From: Chrysomallon squamiferum
Taxonomy: Eukaryota > Mollusca > Gastropoda > Neomphalida > Peltospiridae
DNA length: 64,000 bases
NCBI GenBank assembly: GCA_012295275.1
Contig: CM022673.1
Coordinates: 27,227,761-27,291,760, forward strand
Direction: 5' to 3'
Shown: piece after piece, positions 12,482-28,415 of the stretch
Layout: each line of letters opens with the position of its first letter
How positions within the stretch are numbered: the first letter of the stretch is position 1
Made by a program: the position numbers and the translations under genes
The notes under the pieces: model-generated
What the model saw: only the letters and a program-made list of their open reading frames with translations
Database searches by the model: none
What the model was told of the DNA's origin: nothing

Positions 12482-15400
12482 CGTCATCACTTAATTTGAT
12501 TTGCTTTACTTAACCCGAGCTTAGGGCAAGGAAATCGGGAAATTAAAAATAGTTTTATTATTAGGACGCTCCTTTGCAATTAGACCCTAGCCCTAATCGA
12601 ATATCTGTGATACTACACAGCTAATGAATGAAATGAAGTCCTGGTATTGCACAGAAAGTGAACTGTCTTCGACAGGAAGTTATATTTAACATATGTAATT
12701 TCAATATTAACAGCTTTCAGCCTAAAAGTTATATTCATAATAGAAACATTTTAATTTGATTTTTATTAGTTTTAGCATTTTTATTTTATTATTAAACAAA
12801 CTTTGTTTTTTGTCTGACTGTTTATCTGATTACATCACTAAAACAAAGGCTGTTAGTTTTTATAAAAACACTACGTTTTAATAATAAATGAAAACATTTG
12901 TGTTGTAATACTGTCTTCAAATTTCAGGCTTAAAAGAAGCAAAGACAGAAATATATAGATTATGTTTCTATAATTTTTATATATTGTGAGAATAATCAAA
13001 TCCGTCCTGTTTATCAGTTAATAATCTCTACGATTCCAACACCACCGATAAAACTGTAGAACAGTGTTTTTCTTGGCTTAGATTACAATTATATCAACGT
13101 GTGAAGTTTAGAATGTTTTGTTTACAGCATAATCATTTTAAAAATCATTTATCAGTTAGAAGACATCGATAATGCTATCTGCCAGGGTCAAACAAATTTG
13201 TTTTAAATTATTAGCAACTATCAGCAATACATTTCTTATCCCAGATTGTGACATAAATGGGTCATTGTCCTTGGATTTTTTTTATTTTTTTTATTTTTAT
13301 TTTTTTATATAAATTTTTACTTTACATAAACTGTCAACTGGATTTTAATTTTTTTAAATTATTATTTGTTGGTATCCTGTAGTTAAAAACAATTTTTTTG
13401 TTTTTACCTTTTTTTTATCCCCAAAAACGAAATATTTTTATATATATTTTATTTATTATTTTGTCTCTGTTGAATTACTGAAAATGAACAAAATATAAGT
13501 AACTATGTTTTTTTACAGATTTATTTAATTAAAATATATTATTTAAAATTAAAAATTAAAAAAAGTACGGGTCATGAAGCATATTCTGATATTAAATATG
13601 GTTTTGGATTAAAATGATTTGAACATTTTGTTGTAGTTGTTATTTTGTTGTTGTTGTTGTTTTTCATTTGTACCAATACATTTTAATTATTATTTTTAAC
13701 TTTTTAGAAATTAAATAGTTTTAGAAAAATGTTACAGATTGAAAATTCAGGTATATTATTTATTTTTGTAAGACTTAGATGTGAAAAAGGGAGGAAAAAG
13801 TCAGCATTTTTAACTGATGTAAATTTGAAGCACATTTTTATTTTACAGATAAAAATATTTAGGTTTTTTATTATTATTACTAGATTACAATTAAAATAAT
13901 TTTCAAGGTGGCATTTTGTTTTATTTGTGTGTAATAACAAGTTTTTAGTTATTTTATTTATTTATTATTACTTCATTTTCACTTGAGACATATTGACAGC
14001 TTCATAACTTTCTCACAAGCTAATCAACTGAGGTTTTTTTTTTTTTTTTTATCTGTTTCTTATTTTATTTTTAATCATAATAAATTAGTTGTCAAATTTA
14101 GTTGGGGATAAATTACATAAGACTTCAGTTACGATATGGCTTGCAGACATATTACAAATAATGTATTTTTTAATAATGTTGATATTTTTAACAACCTGCA
14201 GTTGAAATTTCCCTTTGGTGGTGTGAACAAATACTATAAATATATGTCGATACACGTGTACTTAGAAGTGATTGTTTTATTTGTAGCAGTCATTCATTGC
14301 AACTAATAAAGTATGATATTAAAATAACTATGACATGATGACGTATGCTGATGGCATTTTTTCTTTTTGTTACGTCATTTGTTTATGATTCATTTATTTA
14401 ATATTATTAATATCTAGGATGCGAAACCATAAAGAAAGCTTATCTGGGTTTTTAACATTCTTCAATATAAAATGACGTCACGATAAAGAATAAACGTATG
14501 TAACAAATCATATATTTGTTTTACTGTTGCGCCATTATTATTAACAAAGTTTGGTTTTAGTCATATAACATGTACACCCATAAATGTCTTTATTTCATTA
14601 AAAATAAACAAATAAAGTGTACATATCCAATCTACAGATAAGGAACGAGTTAATGGTTAAAAAACGAGGGCGGTAATTCTGTAAATAGTCTTTTTTTATA
14701 TATGTATGCAGATGACAGTTTCATGATAATTTAAAAGACAAAAAATGTTTTTATGCTATTAACTATCAGCGAGGTAATAAAAACATGAATAAATATAATT
14801 AGTTAATGTGAACTTAACACTTTTTAATACCAATGGTTAAATTTACAAGTTTTATAATTTTATTAATGCTAATAAGAGATAGGAAATCCGTGGCAACCTG
14901 TCCATGGGCTTCTCTTACTGATTAGTTACTGGGTTTGAATACAACCAAAATAGCCTTTGGCCTTTTTGTTTCCTTTACGTATTATGCTTATCTTGGACGT
15001 TTTGTGTAACTAATCTAATATTAATCAGTGTCAAACTGAGATCAGAAATGACGAACAGCCATAATCAGCGACTAATCGGCGTTTGATGCACATCCGGGGC
15101 ACATGGCAAGTTGAAGATTTATATTTTGGTTTATGCTCTTATAAATATGGAAACCGCATGATACCAAACATTATTTAAGTGCTATAATTTCATAATGAAT
15201 AATCTATCCACACAAATAATTTAGTTTATTTAAAGAAGAAAAAAAGAAACAACATTAATTGAGACTGCCATTTTTCTGTATTATTTTTTCTTCCAAACAG
15301 AAAAAGTAATATGCTCAAACAGAGTGAATGAAGTTCCAGAGTGTGTTTATCAGAGTTAATTAATTAATTCTTTCCAAATATAGTTGTGCAGGTTGACCAT

Positions 15401-15661
15401 CACTTACTCGGCAGTCAGTTTCCGGTTCGGTAAACAATCCGGCACTAATTTCCACTAGAGCAATTTCACATTTCTTTGTTTTGGAAGCGGAAGTGATGAA
15501 GACTTGGTTTCTTATCTAAATCTGTAATAACCTGTAACTTTAACTTTTATTTTACCTGTGTTTCATTAAAATTCCACTTGATTTTTAATTATTACCATCT
15601 TGTTAAGATGTATGGAAGTTATTTTTCATTCATTCATTCATTCATTCATTCAATCATTCGA

Positions 15662-15706
<45 letters not shown>

Positions 15707-17231
15707 CTTTTTATTATTAACAAAGATTGATGGTAACAACTTTTTTTCTTTTCTAAAAGGTATTTCGGCTGTTTGATCGTATGAAGATCATACATGTGCC
15801 TAAAGCAGTAGCGTTTCCTCTGTTTATAACTTAATGTTAATTAGGGGGAAAAACTCTTGAATCCGCTGTTTTCTTACGTGTACTTACGGAACGGTGATTA
15901 ATTCCTGTCCACTTCCTGTCGTCATACCATCATTATTTAACAGACCTCGGGAAAATAATCTAGTTTTCAAATTATTCTGAGCCGTGGGCAAAATATATAA
16001 GCTTTAAAAAAAATAATAAAAAATATAAATAAATATAAATAAATAAAAGTCGTTTATGATGATTATCACAGGAAGTTTACTTTAATGAATACGTCTTCAA
16101 ACTGATACGCTGACATCTGTAGATTCGCGAGCAAAATTCAGTAATGGTGGATGCAAAAAATATATATTTAAAGGACGCCATATATATATATATATAAGAT
16201 AAACATCTTCATCCGATCTTCAAAAATGGCCCCGAACCTTTCTTCTTCTTTTCAAAAATTATAATTTTGCATTGTATTTTTTTCCGATTAAAGCACTGTG
16301 CATATTTTGCTTTCGTATTAACTGACCATACTGAAGCTACTCTGTGGTAATTTTTTTTAAGAAAAAAAAAAAAAAGTGAAAAGTCTTTGGTTTAATCATA
16401 AAACATATGTCAGTAATTATAGTCATGTTAAGAAGAAAATATACACGGTCAACTGCTTATTACCGATAATGTTTAATTAAAATGTAGGTGATTATTAAAT
16501 TAAAAATGTATAAACTGTTTTATATAAATAATAATAATAATAATAAGTAAATAAGAATTAAACAAATAAACTAACCTAAAATAATAAGTAAGAACTATTA
16601 TTGCTAGAAAATAAATTCATCAATCAAGTTTGAATCACATTGTGCGCAATATTCTCACATTAAACACTCGAAATATATCGAATTTGTTATTGATTTTTGA
16701 AATCCATAAAGAGAAAAGTTATATTAAGATTTTCTGTTTGCAATAAATAAACTAGAATATTTTATAGCTTTCTCCAGTATTTATTTTTAGACTTATAATA
16801 TACAACCTTAATTCTGCACAATTTTTTTTATAAATTCAAACACTTTTCATATTATTACTGTCATGATTATCTTTTTCCTTTAAAGAAAATAAAGAAGCAA
16901 AGTATATTTACATATAAGGAAAAGTTTTCTCTTTTTTAAAATGAAATGTTTATAGGAAGGTATTTCTATTAAAGAATGCTATGTTTATATATTTAAACAA
17001 CTTAAATCTAACTTGAGTGGAATCCCATTTAATTACTGACGTCCGATAAAATACGTTTCGATTCTTTTCTTACTGAAATAATTCAAAAATATATAATATA
17101 TATTATTGTTTGAATAAAACCGCAAAATTTTAAACTTTTCTTTCTACTTCATGTCTAAATTTTCTTGATTCGTTTTCAGATTTAGTTGCACAACTGAATA
17201 AAAATACTGCGTGCATTTATCTACTTCCATT
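12482..17231. other. Intergenic, no coding signal
   Basis: TMEM237 3'UTR at the left, then AT-rich sequence with an (ATT)n tract at 15663-15705, an (ATTC)n tract at about 15628-15652 and many A/T runs. A short more GC-balanced patch lies at 15380-15480. CRE octamers occur at 12479-12486, overlapping the TMEM237 stop codon, and at 14473-14480. No spliceable open frame or RNA gene is recognised. Confidence 0.5.
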
Positions 17232-18472
17232 TCAGCCCATGAAACCGCCGCCCATGCTTTGGTTTGGGAACATTCCTCCAAAAGGACTTGGGCCACCACG
17301 ACCCCTTGCACTGAATCTTCCCTGCCTGTTTGGTTGGCCAAACATTCCTCCGCCCATCAGTGGTGATCCTGGAAATCGTTGACCACCAAAGCCTCCCATC
17401 TGACGACGTTGGCCGCCCTGACCTCTCTGTAAAAATGGGTTATTCATTGGCTGGGCCATTTGTTGTTGCCATGGATTCCTTGATTGCCAGGGGTTACCAC
17501 CTTGTTGCCATGGATTACCTGCTTGCTGCCACTGATTCCCTGTCCGTCCTTGAGTGCGTCCTTGTTGCCATGGGTTTCTCGGTTGTTGCCACGGGCTGAA
17601 ACTTTGTTGCTGTCGTCCTGATAATCCTCCCAGTCCAAAACCACGTGACTGTCCCATGAGGCCTGGAATTTGTCCCCAGGGCATCCCCATGCCTTGGGTA
17701 CTTGCTCCCCATGGAGATCTACCTCTTGAAGGCTGGCCGAACTGTCCACCCAAAAAGAATTCTGTGCTGCTCCTGTCATGGTTGGTCCGGCTGGCCATCC
17801 TTGCGATTGTCCTGATGTTTGTCTTGTTGGTTGTCCTGGTATTTGTCTTGATGTTTGACCAGGTATTTGTCCTGGAAATTGCCCTTGAAGCTGTCCTGGC
17901 ATTTGCCCTGGAAGTCCTTGCATTTGTCCTGGAAGCCCTTGCATTTGTCCTGGAAATCCTGGCATTTGCCCTGGTATTAGTCCTGGAAGTCCTGGCATTC
18001 GTCTTTGCAGTTGTCCCGGAAGTCCTGGCATTTGTCCTGGCAGTTGTCCTGGAAGTTGTCCTGGCAGTTGTCCTGGGAATTGTCCTGGAAACTGTCCTGG
18101 AAACTGTCCTGGAAACTGTCCCGGCGTCCGGCCTGGTAGTGCTGGCAACTGTGGTAGTCGTCGCTGTGTTGGAAACGAAAAACCTCCTAAGTTACCATTT
18201 GAAGATCCTGAATTGACATTTGCACCAGAAGTGGAGGTGGAACTGGAACTGGAGGAAGTGGACGTTCGACGTGTATTGGTATTTGAACCACTTTGACCAA
18301 ATAGATTGTTATTATTTTGAGTACTCGGAAGGCCAGGTAATGCTGGCACATTTTGCGCGCCTGTGTTTCGAGTACCACCACCTAGAAATGAGTTTGTTTG
18401 TCCTCCAGTGGGGCCCCACTGAGCTTGGCTCAACGTCAGCAAAAGTGCTAGTGTTGTCAGAGATACTAGCAT
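17232..18472 (-). CDS. Secreted PGQ-repeat and Trp/Gln/Gly-rich structural-type protein (apparent 1-nt frameshift)
   Basis: Minus-strand coding exon from ATG at 18470-18472 to TGA at 17232-17234. A splice acceptor (TTATTGCAG) directly precedes the ATG, so a 5'UTR exon lies upstream. The protein starts with a clear signal peptide (MLVSLTTLALLLTLSQA, then QWGP). An Asn/Gly segment and a Ser/Thr-rich linker follow, then about 100 residues of tandem PGQ repeats (FPGQ, LPGQ, MPGLPGQMQ units). The second half is rich in NPWQQ motifs, Gly and Arg (GRGGPSPFGGMFP) and ends GGGFMG. The two halves lie in different frames that meet at an A5 run (17752-17756; T5 on the coding strand). The length is 1241 nt, so one added base gives 413 aa. 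The composition resembles extracellular matrix, adhesive or shell/cuticle scaffold proteins; no family is recognised. Confidence 0.8.
17830..18135 (-). repeat. Coding minisatellite encoding PGQ units
   Basis: Direct repeats of about 12 nt (coding strand CCAGGACAGTTT-like, FPGQ/LPGQ) and longer composites (LPGQMQG) form this part of the secreted protein gene. The perfect FPGQ and LPGQ blocks near 18050-18130 indicate recent slippage or unequal exchange. Confidence 0.85.
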
Positions 18473-18520
18473 CTGCAATAAGAAAAGATAACCAGTTATT
18501 AGTATATACACTGTCTGAAT

Positions 18521-20618
<2,098 letters not shown>

Positions 20619-20627
20619 CGCATGCGC
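20619..20627. promoter_or_regulatory. NRF1-type site upstream of CPSF6
   Basis: CGCATGCGC is a near-perfect palindromic match to the NRF1 consensus and lies about 130 bp before the CPSF6 start codon. NRF1 sites are common in promoters of housekeeping genes. Use of this site is inferred. Confidence 0.5.
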
Positions 20628-20750
20628 AACACCTTAACGAGTACCGATTTCTCATGCCTCAACATATAATACTACACCGGTTTTAGAAGGCCGAACCGAT
20701 AAAAATAATAAGAGAGAAAAAAAAAAAAAAAAAGAGCGAGAGAAAGAAAA

Positions 20751-22207
20751 ATGGCGGATGGCGTGGACATTGATTTATACGCAAACATCGAAGATGATTT
20801 TAACCAGGTTAAATGAATTTAAAACTGTAATATATCTCTTTACAGAGTTATTTGCAAATTATTTATAATTGTATAATGTGCTATAACTGCTTCAGTGAAG
20901 GGCATGTTTATTTGGATAATGTGTAATAATGTTGCTGCTTGCAAAAGCCGAAAAGGCCGAAAAACGCGTTCGAATTTCTGAAAATTGAAATGAATGTTTT
21001 GTACTGTACTCTGTACACAGTTTTTGCATAATAGCCGAACACACTAGAGCCAAGATGCCAGAAATTTTATTTTTATTGTTTATTATTTGACTCAGAGAGT
21101 GGGATCTTATATTTTTTAGCTGAATCGGCAGAGCAAGACACCGAGATAATGTATCATATGTAGCCTGCATATTCATATTGATATTATGTAGGTTACGATC
21201 ATAGCTTTTAATAGTTTGTCCCTTTTATGATTACTTTATTAATGTAAGTGTAAAGGCAATCATTTTAAGTACCAAATCTTTTTATATACAGAATATTATG
21301 ATAATGCTGTTTCTGTTAAATTAGGAATATTCATTATTATTGGCGTATTATTTGTGTTATTGTTAATACTAATAACAGTGTTGTCAGATTATTGTGACTA
21401 GGCATTATTTAACTAATATTGTCAAAACTTCAGCAGCAGAGTGAATCATAAAATATTTATTTAACCAAGCTTCAATCCATTTTTCTATGAACAATTATAT
21501 ACAGTTTTAAGATGTGCAACTGTTGACTTATCAGATATCTTGGAGACTGAAAACATAATTGCTGCATGCAGTGATGATCCATCATCAACATAAATAAAGT
21601 GACAAGTTAAAGATATTTTGAGAAGACAACTTTTGCATACTGCATACTGCGTATTTGAATTCACAAAAAAAAAAATTAAAATTGCTGATACTTAAGGATT
21701 GATACATGATTTCAGAAAGTGAATTATTTTTAAGATAAAGCATGAAATTAATTTTTTTTTTTTAACCTGAAAAAAAAGATAAGATACCTATTAATCTTGC
21801 CACAGGTTCTCTCACAATAGGTGACATACCGTAAATTCAGTTTTTGCATGAGAGAAATGCTGTTTAAAATATTTATTATTAAGTATTTTAAAATAATAAC
21901 AGAAGATGATTTTGTCTTATTTGATAAATGAAGTAGTCGTTGATACTGCAAAACAAGTTTATATGCTGATTAGAAAAATGAAGGTTCATTTTAAGAAGAA
22001 ATTATTTTAGTGAAATAGAAGATATTGGTTTCTATTTGTACACAAATTATCGTACCGTCTGCTACAATAGAAAACCTGTTAAATTCATTAAAATGACCAT
22101 GGTGTTTATATTTCCTTTAGGACACAGAATTTGGTAGCCATGGAGATGATTTGTACGATGATGTTATTACAGCAAGTGCCAGTGGAGATGGACTGGAGGT
22201 AATTATA

Positions 22208-22246
<39 letters not shown>

Positions 22247-25200
22247 TTTTATTATTTATTATTAAGTTTTGAATTTGTTTATTTGATGTTTGAATATGAT
22301 TAACTAAAGGTTAAATTTTTTGGTAGCCTAAAAAGTGTGTTAATTTAAAAAATAAAAATATATATATATTGTCTCTTGTTTGCAGGAAAATAATTAATAT
22401 ATCTAAAATATATTGGTTTCCATTTTAAACAAAATTTCACAGCATGGGCAGAGTAGGATATATTCCAGTGTTTAAAAATATTTGTTTACATTGATTTCAG
22501 CATTTTCCAAATAAAATGATAAATGTTCTAATGTTTGTTTCAGTCAAATAATCACTCACAGAAAACTCCATCAGCATCAATATCTGTGAGCAGTATACCA
22601 CCCAACTACACTGGGAAGAAATATAACTTGTATGTTGGTAATCTGACTTGGGTAAGCATTTTATTAATTTAGAAAAACATTTATTATACTATTTCTTGAC
22701 ATTCTAAAATTATTATTAATATTATATTAAAAATCCTGCCACAAACTAAGTTTAGATCTATTTGTTTTGATGAAAATTCAGTTTATAGATAAAAAAATAT
22801 GAAAGATTAATGGACACTGCTAGTTATTTTTAACTTTGAGTCATTAAATTGTTCTTCTTGCTGAATATGTTTCTTTTCATATATTTTTGTCTGATTTAAA
22901 TATTCATGTAAAAATTAATGCTGATGTATATGTGCAGTTATTTTAAAAAATACTCAGCAAAAGGGTATGTATTTTGAAGTACTTGCGTAAATGTTCATTT
23001 TAAATAGGAAAATTTAGAAAAGAATGAGTTGATAATTTAATTTTCTGTGAACAAATATTTGTATTAGAACTATATACAGATAGGTGTATGGTTGGTTAAC
23101 ATGTAATACTGTAAAATCTAAAAAAAAAAAATGAAGAAAAGTAATATTTGTTGTGGCATGCAGCATTTCCATCAGAATAGAATTTTTAAAACTACATAAA
23201 TAAATGTCTTTAATCATAAAATAAAATGAAAAATGAAATGAAACAAAAAAACTTCGAAAACTTATTTTAAAAACAAAACAGAACCAGATAAACCTGAACA
23301 ATAGTAATAATAATAATTATTATGGTAATATATAATCCAAAATTCCAGTGCAGGCATGGACATTATAAATAAGATTGTTGCCTGAACAGAAAAAAATCCT
23401 TACAAGTATGTCATTTGTTGTCTAATAATAATATACTGAGTGACAAGAGTGTTTTATTTTGCAGTGGACAACAGACCAGGATCTGACTGATGCATTAACA
23501 GCAGTTGGAGTTCATGATTTGTTAGAAATAAAATTCTTTGAAAATAGAGCAAATGGCCAGTCCAAAGGGTAAATATTCCTTAGATAGTTGCAATCTTTAT
23601 TTATGTTAACACAAAATAATATTTTTAAACAATATATATATATATGTATAATTTTTTTTCTCAACCACTGAATTGAAAATAGTATCATTTATACTTTTGT
23701 TTTAATCTGTATTGGTAGGATCAGGGACTAACAGTAACATATAGTAACATTTTAAAACCATTCTGTATTCTTTTATTTAAGTTTCTTTGTTGTCTGTTAA
23801 AGGATATTTTTATTTTATTTTTTTTTTTGCTCTGAACTGAAAGTTATTTGATTTGTAATTTTTTTTTAATGTGTTTCAGATTTGCACTAGTAATCGTAGG
23901 GTCTGAGAATTCTTCCCGAGCTATATTTGACAAGTTATCTCGCAAGGAAATCCACGGTCAGGTGCCACAGGTGACCCCATACAGTCGTCATGCTCTTAAC
24001 CAGCTAGAGGCAGCTTCCAGAAAGGGTGGTGAAGGGCCACCCCAGACAAACAACAGTGAGTACTGATACTGACAAAGTAACCACAAATAGTAAATCATTG
24101 ATAATAGCTTTTAAAAAGCTCAGCTGTACAAAGATTACAAAGATTTTAATTAGACGCAAATATCTTTTCAAACTCCTCTAGATCACCATCTGGAAAATAA
24201 ATATTTAAAATTTAGAAAAATATCAACCAAAGACAAATAGAAGCATAATTGTAATTAATTTTTTTTATATATATAAAGAAAACATATGATTTTTAACATG
24301 CAAACAGTGCTTAAACAATATATTAAAATTAGAAAAATATTGGACACTGAATCAAAATATTAAAATAAACTTAATTTATTAGGATATGAACTTTTTTTCA
24401 AAAAAAATAAACTAAAACCAGTGGCATAAACCTCAATAATCTTTTTTTCTTCATCTTTAGATCGAAGTTTCCAGAATCGACAGGAGCATTTTGGAGACAA
24501 GAGCCCTCGTGGATCACGTCCTCCAACTCCTAACAATCCAGGAAAACAGCACTTTCAGCCCAGGGGGGTCCCCAGAGGACCTCCTGTATCAAGTCAGGGT
24601 CCTCCACAACAGGGTCCTCCTACTGGACCTCCACCTGGTTATGGTGAGTAGATCTGATTTTTTTTTTTTTGACCCCTCTTCATTCCTCTTTATTTTTTTC
24701 TATTTTTTTATTTTATTTTATTTTATTTTTTCTAATTTTTAAATCAATAAAAAGATGATTTGAGAAATCTTCATTTAGTTAGTGATCAAATATTTTTCAT
24801 GTTGAGCATTGTTTGTTTTTTAGCAAGTATTTTGTGCATGTATGAAGGAGGGTGGTTTTTTTTTGTTGTTGTTTTTTTCAAATTCTTTTTCATTTTTAAT
24901 ATATTCTTCAATGAAAAACTATGTTTTATTTTAATCAGTAGTTCTCCAAAAAAAAAAAGAAAAATTTGTTTCAGAATGTTCTTACTGACCCTTATTCATT
25001 TATTAATTGATCATCTGCTTTACAACTTACGTTTAACTTTTACATTGATATACAGTAAATGTTTGTGTATTTAATTACTTTTGTGTTGGCTTATTTTAGC
25101 ACCTGTGAGACCAGGTGGTGGACCTCCTCCTGGTATCCCACCCCCAGGCAGTATGCCTCCTGGAGTTCCTCAGATGCGTGGCCCACCACCAGGAATGGTA

Positions 25201-28200
25201 AGTAAAAATTGATATTATTTGTTAAAATTACAACACTGTGTATGTTGTTATGTGTTTGAGACTTTTCTTAATAGTCTTATTTAAAACAATAAAATGTGTC
25301 ACTGCTTTTGTAGATTGGATTATTGTTTGTGTCTAACTTCTGTTAGCAAATACAAGAGAATTTTAACTTTAAGATTAAACAAAATAATATTTCTAATATC
25401 AGTGAGTCACATTAATTATTTCAGCACATGGAACATGGTATTTTATAATTAATTTTACATTTTTGATTTTACCTCCGTTTTCTGATAATTTAAAACTTTA
25501 TCACTTTTCTCATGCAAAAAAAGTGGACCATTTTCACTTGTTGAAATTCAAGCTAGCAAAGTTTAATTACTTAATTTCATTTGTTTATTGAAATAATTTT
25601 TTTTAAACTTTCATGTGCCATGTATTTGTACTTTAGAACTACTTAATTACATTTGTTTATTGAAACTGTTTTTCTTAACCTTCATTGTCATGTATTTGTA
25701 CTGTTGAATACTTAATTACATTTGTTTATTGAATTAAGTTGTTTTTTTTAACCTTCATTGTCATGTATTTGTACTTTTGAACTTCTTAATTACATTTGTT
25801 CCTTGAAATAAGTTTTTTTTTTACCTTCATTGTCATGTATTTGTACTGTTGAACTGGTATTTCATAATTGTCATCATACTATCCTTTAGCCTCGCCTAGG
25901 ACCAGGTCCCCCTCCTCCAATACGTGGACCCCCAGGTATGCATGACCCTCGAAGACCCCCACCTGTCAGACCTGAGTGGAATCCAAGAGTACAAGGTAGG
26001 TTTTTATCTTTCAAACTATAATTTTAAATATTTATTATAAATAACATTTCAGACCCTTTTATCGTCTTGTATTTATATTTTATATTTTTTTTTTTTTTAC
26101 ATCATTTACCTCAAATATGTTTTCTTTATATACACCATAATACCTTCAGTATTTTTTTTTTATCACATATTTCTGTTGAATTATACACCATTTTCTTTCA
26201 GTAAACATGTACACATTGTATATAAGGCAGTGCATTTTGAAGCCTCTTATTCCAGTTTTTTTTTTTTTTTTTTTTTTTGTGATGTAACTAATGAAAAACA
26301 AATTTGCATTTGCATTCTTTTATGTTTGCAAATATAATTTGAAATGATAGATTTCAAGAAACAGGATCACTTTATTGGGTTTTTTTTTAAAAAACAATTC
26401 TTTAGTTTTCTTTTAAAAATAAGTTATTAATTTTTTTTTTTTTAACCTTTGTCGTCATGTATTTGTATAGTTGAACTGGTATTTCATAATTGTCATCATA
26501 CTATCCTTTAGCCTCACCTAGGACCAGGTTCCCCTCCTCCAATATGATTTCCTTTTCAGTTTATAAATTTGTATCTTGTTTCCCCAGCTTTTGTTTTTGT
26601 TTAAAATGTTGAAATCAGAATTCATCAGTGAAAAAAAAATGAAAAGATGAAATTTTATTAATAAAAGTTTTTAAGTTTAATTTTAACTAATAATAAAAAC
26701 ATCCTTTGACAGAAGTAACAAATGTTTCAAAGAATATTATTTGCAGATGGCCATTAAAAATGTCTATGATTCTTAAAAATTAAAGCAATAATTTATAAAA
26801 ACCAGTAATCAGAATCTGAAGTAGGCAAAATGTTTTTGCAACTGTATTTAACTGTTTCATATTTGTATGTGAAAACATGAATATGTATCTGTTGATTTAG
26901 ATGACAAGGTTAGATGAAACATGACATTGAAAAACTAAATCAAGCTGTTTTTGTTTCTATCATTTTAAAATATTATGTCAATTATGCTTAAAATGATTAT
27001 AAATCAGACAGGTACTATCATAAGTAACAGTTATGAATAAACATTTTTTTTAAAGCTTACAGATAATGTTGCATGGTGATGAAGTAGTCCATCTGAACCA
27101 CAGAAAATGCAACATATAATGAACGTTTGATGGTGTAAAACAGACATTTTACATTTTATGTTTTTAGACTGTGTGAGCAATGGGAAATTTTAAGATTCCT
27201 ATGATCTTGCTCAGAATCTTTTGGCATTTAGTTTCACAAAGATACTGACAGGATTTTTTTAATTATTTATTTATAGATTTTTTTCAAATCAGAATGTTTA
27301 CTTTAACTGAGATTAAAGTATTAGAATATGTTAAATAACTATTAAAATATTTGTACTGTTAAAACTATTCAGTATTTGAAGGCTTTAAAAAAATAAATAA
27401 TAAGCAACATTAACAAATATAAATCAACATTAAATATGTTTGGTTTAATATCGTATTAGTACTTTATTTGGTATTTGTATTTATTAAAAATTTTCCAAAC
27501 ATAATCAATGATGTGTTGTTTTTTTATTATTATTTTCTTATTTTATTTTATTTCTTTTTTAACAAATGGAAACAACAGCATCGCCTGGAATTGGTGAAAG
27601 ACCATTTGGTACTTTTATTTTTTAATATATGTTGTATGTAATTAGAACATAATATTTTTACAGTAATACTTGCTTTATGTAATTTGCATTATCAGAATGT
27701 AATGCTTATGTTTTTTTAATCTAGTTATATATATTTTTTTGATTTTTAAATTTAATTTTTGGTGTTGTGAGTATTGCAAATAAAATATAAGCTTAATCTG
27801 AAATTACTTTTACTGCTCTGAGGTGTATTACTTTGCAAAACTTATTATTAATGCAAAGTATAAGTTGCTTTTTTGTGTAAGCTTGTATTAATGTGTGTAG
27901 CTTCCTAGATGTAGTTTGAATTAGACCTAGAGGTGTTCTTCTTTTTTTCTTTTTTTTTCAGAATACTTGCATTATTTGAAAATTCATACATTACTTATAG
28001 GATTGTAGCCAGTATTAGCTTTAATTTATGAATTTAAAAAAAAAATAAAAAGGTGGTCTTTTATGCAATGTTACATTATTAGTTCATGAAAAATTAAAAT
28101 ACACAAAACAATCTTTAAGAATATGTAATTTTAAAATTACGTTATTTCATCCCTTTACATTTCTCTTCTGGGTTCAAATTCAGCTTTTCTTTTATTTCTC

Positions 28201-28384
28201 TTATTTATGTTCATATCTTTTAAACTATCAGCTATTAATCTGAGCACTAATATCATTGTCATATAACATTGATATAACATTACTTTATTTTTTTTTTTTT
28301 TTTTTTTTACCTTATTTCGTTTTCCTTCTAGAACCAATAGATGCTAATGGTCAACCTCTGCCCCCTGGGAGTAAGTCAGGCCCT

Positions 28385-28415
<31 letters not shown>

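Noticed and set aside
17745-17765. Programmed -1 ribosomal frameshift at the T5 run of the PGQ gene
   Set aside because: The run does not form a canonical X-XXY-YYZ heptamer in the coding frame and no downstream stem is evident; a missing base in a homopolymer is simpler.
17554-18216. 220-residue plus-strand open frame rich in Val/Leu/Ala
   Set aside because: Exact antisense shadow of the PGQ minisatellite; no start context or splice support, and the minus strand has a signal peptide.
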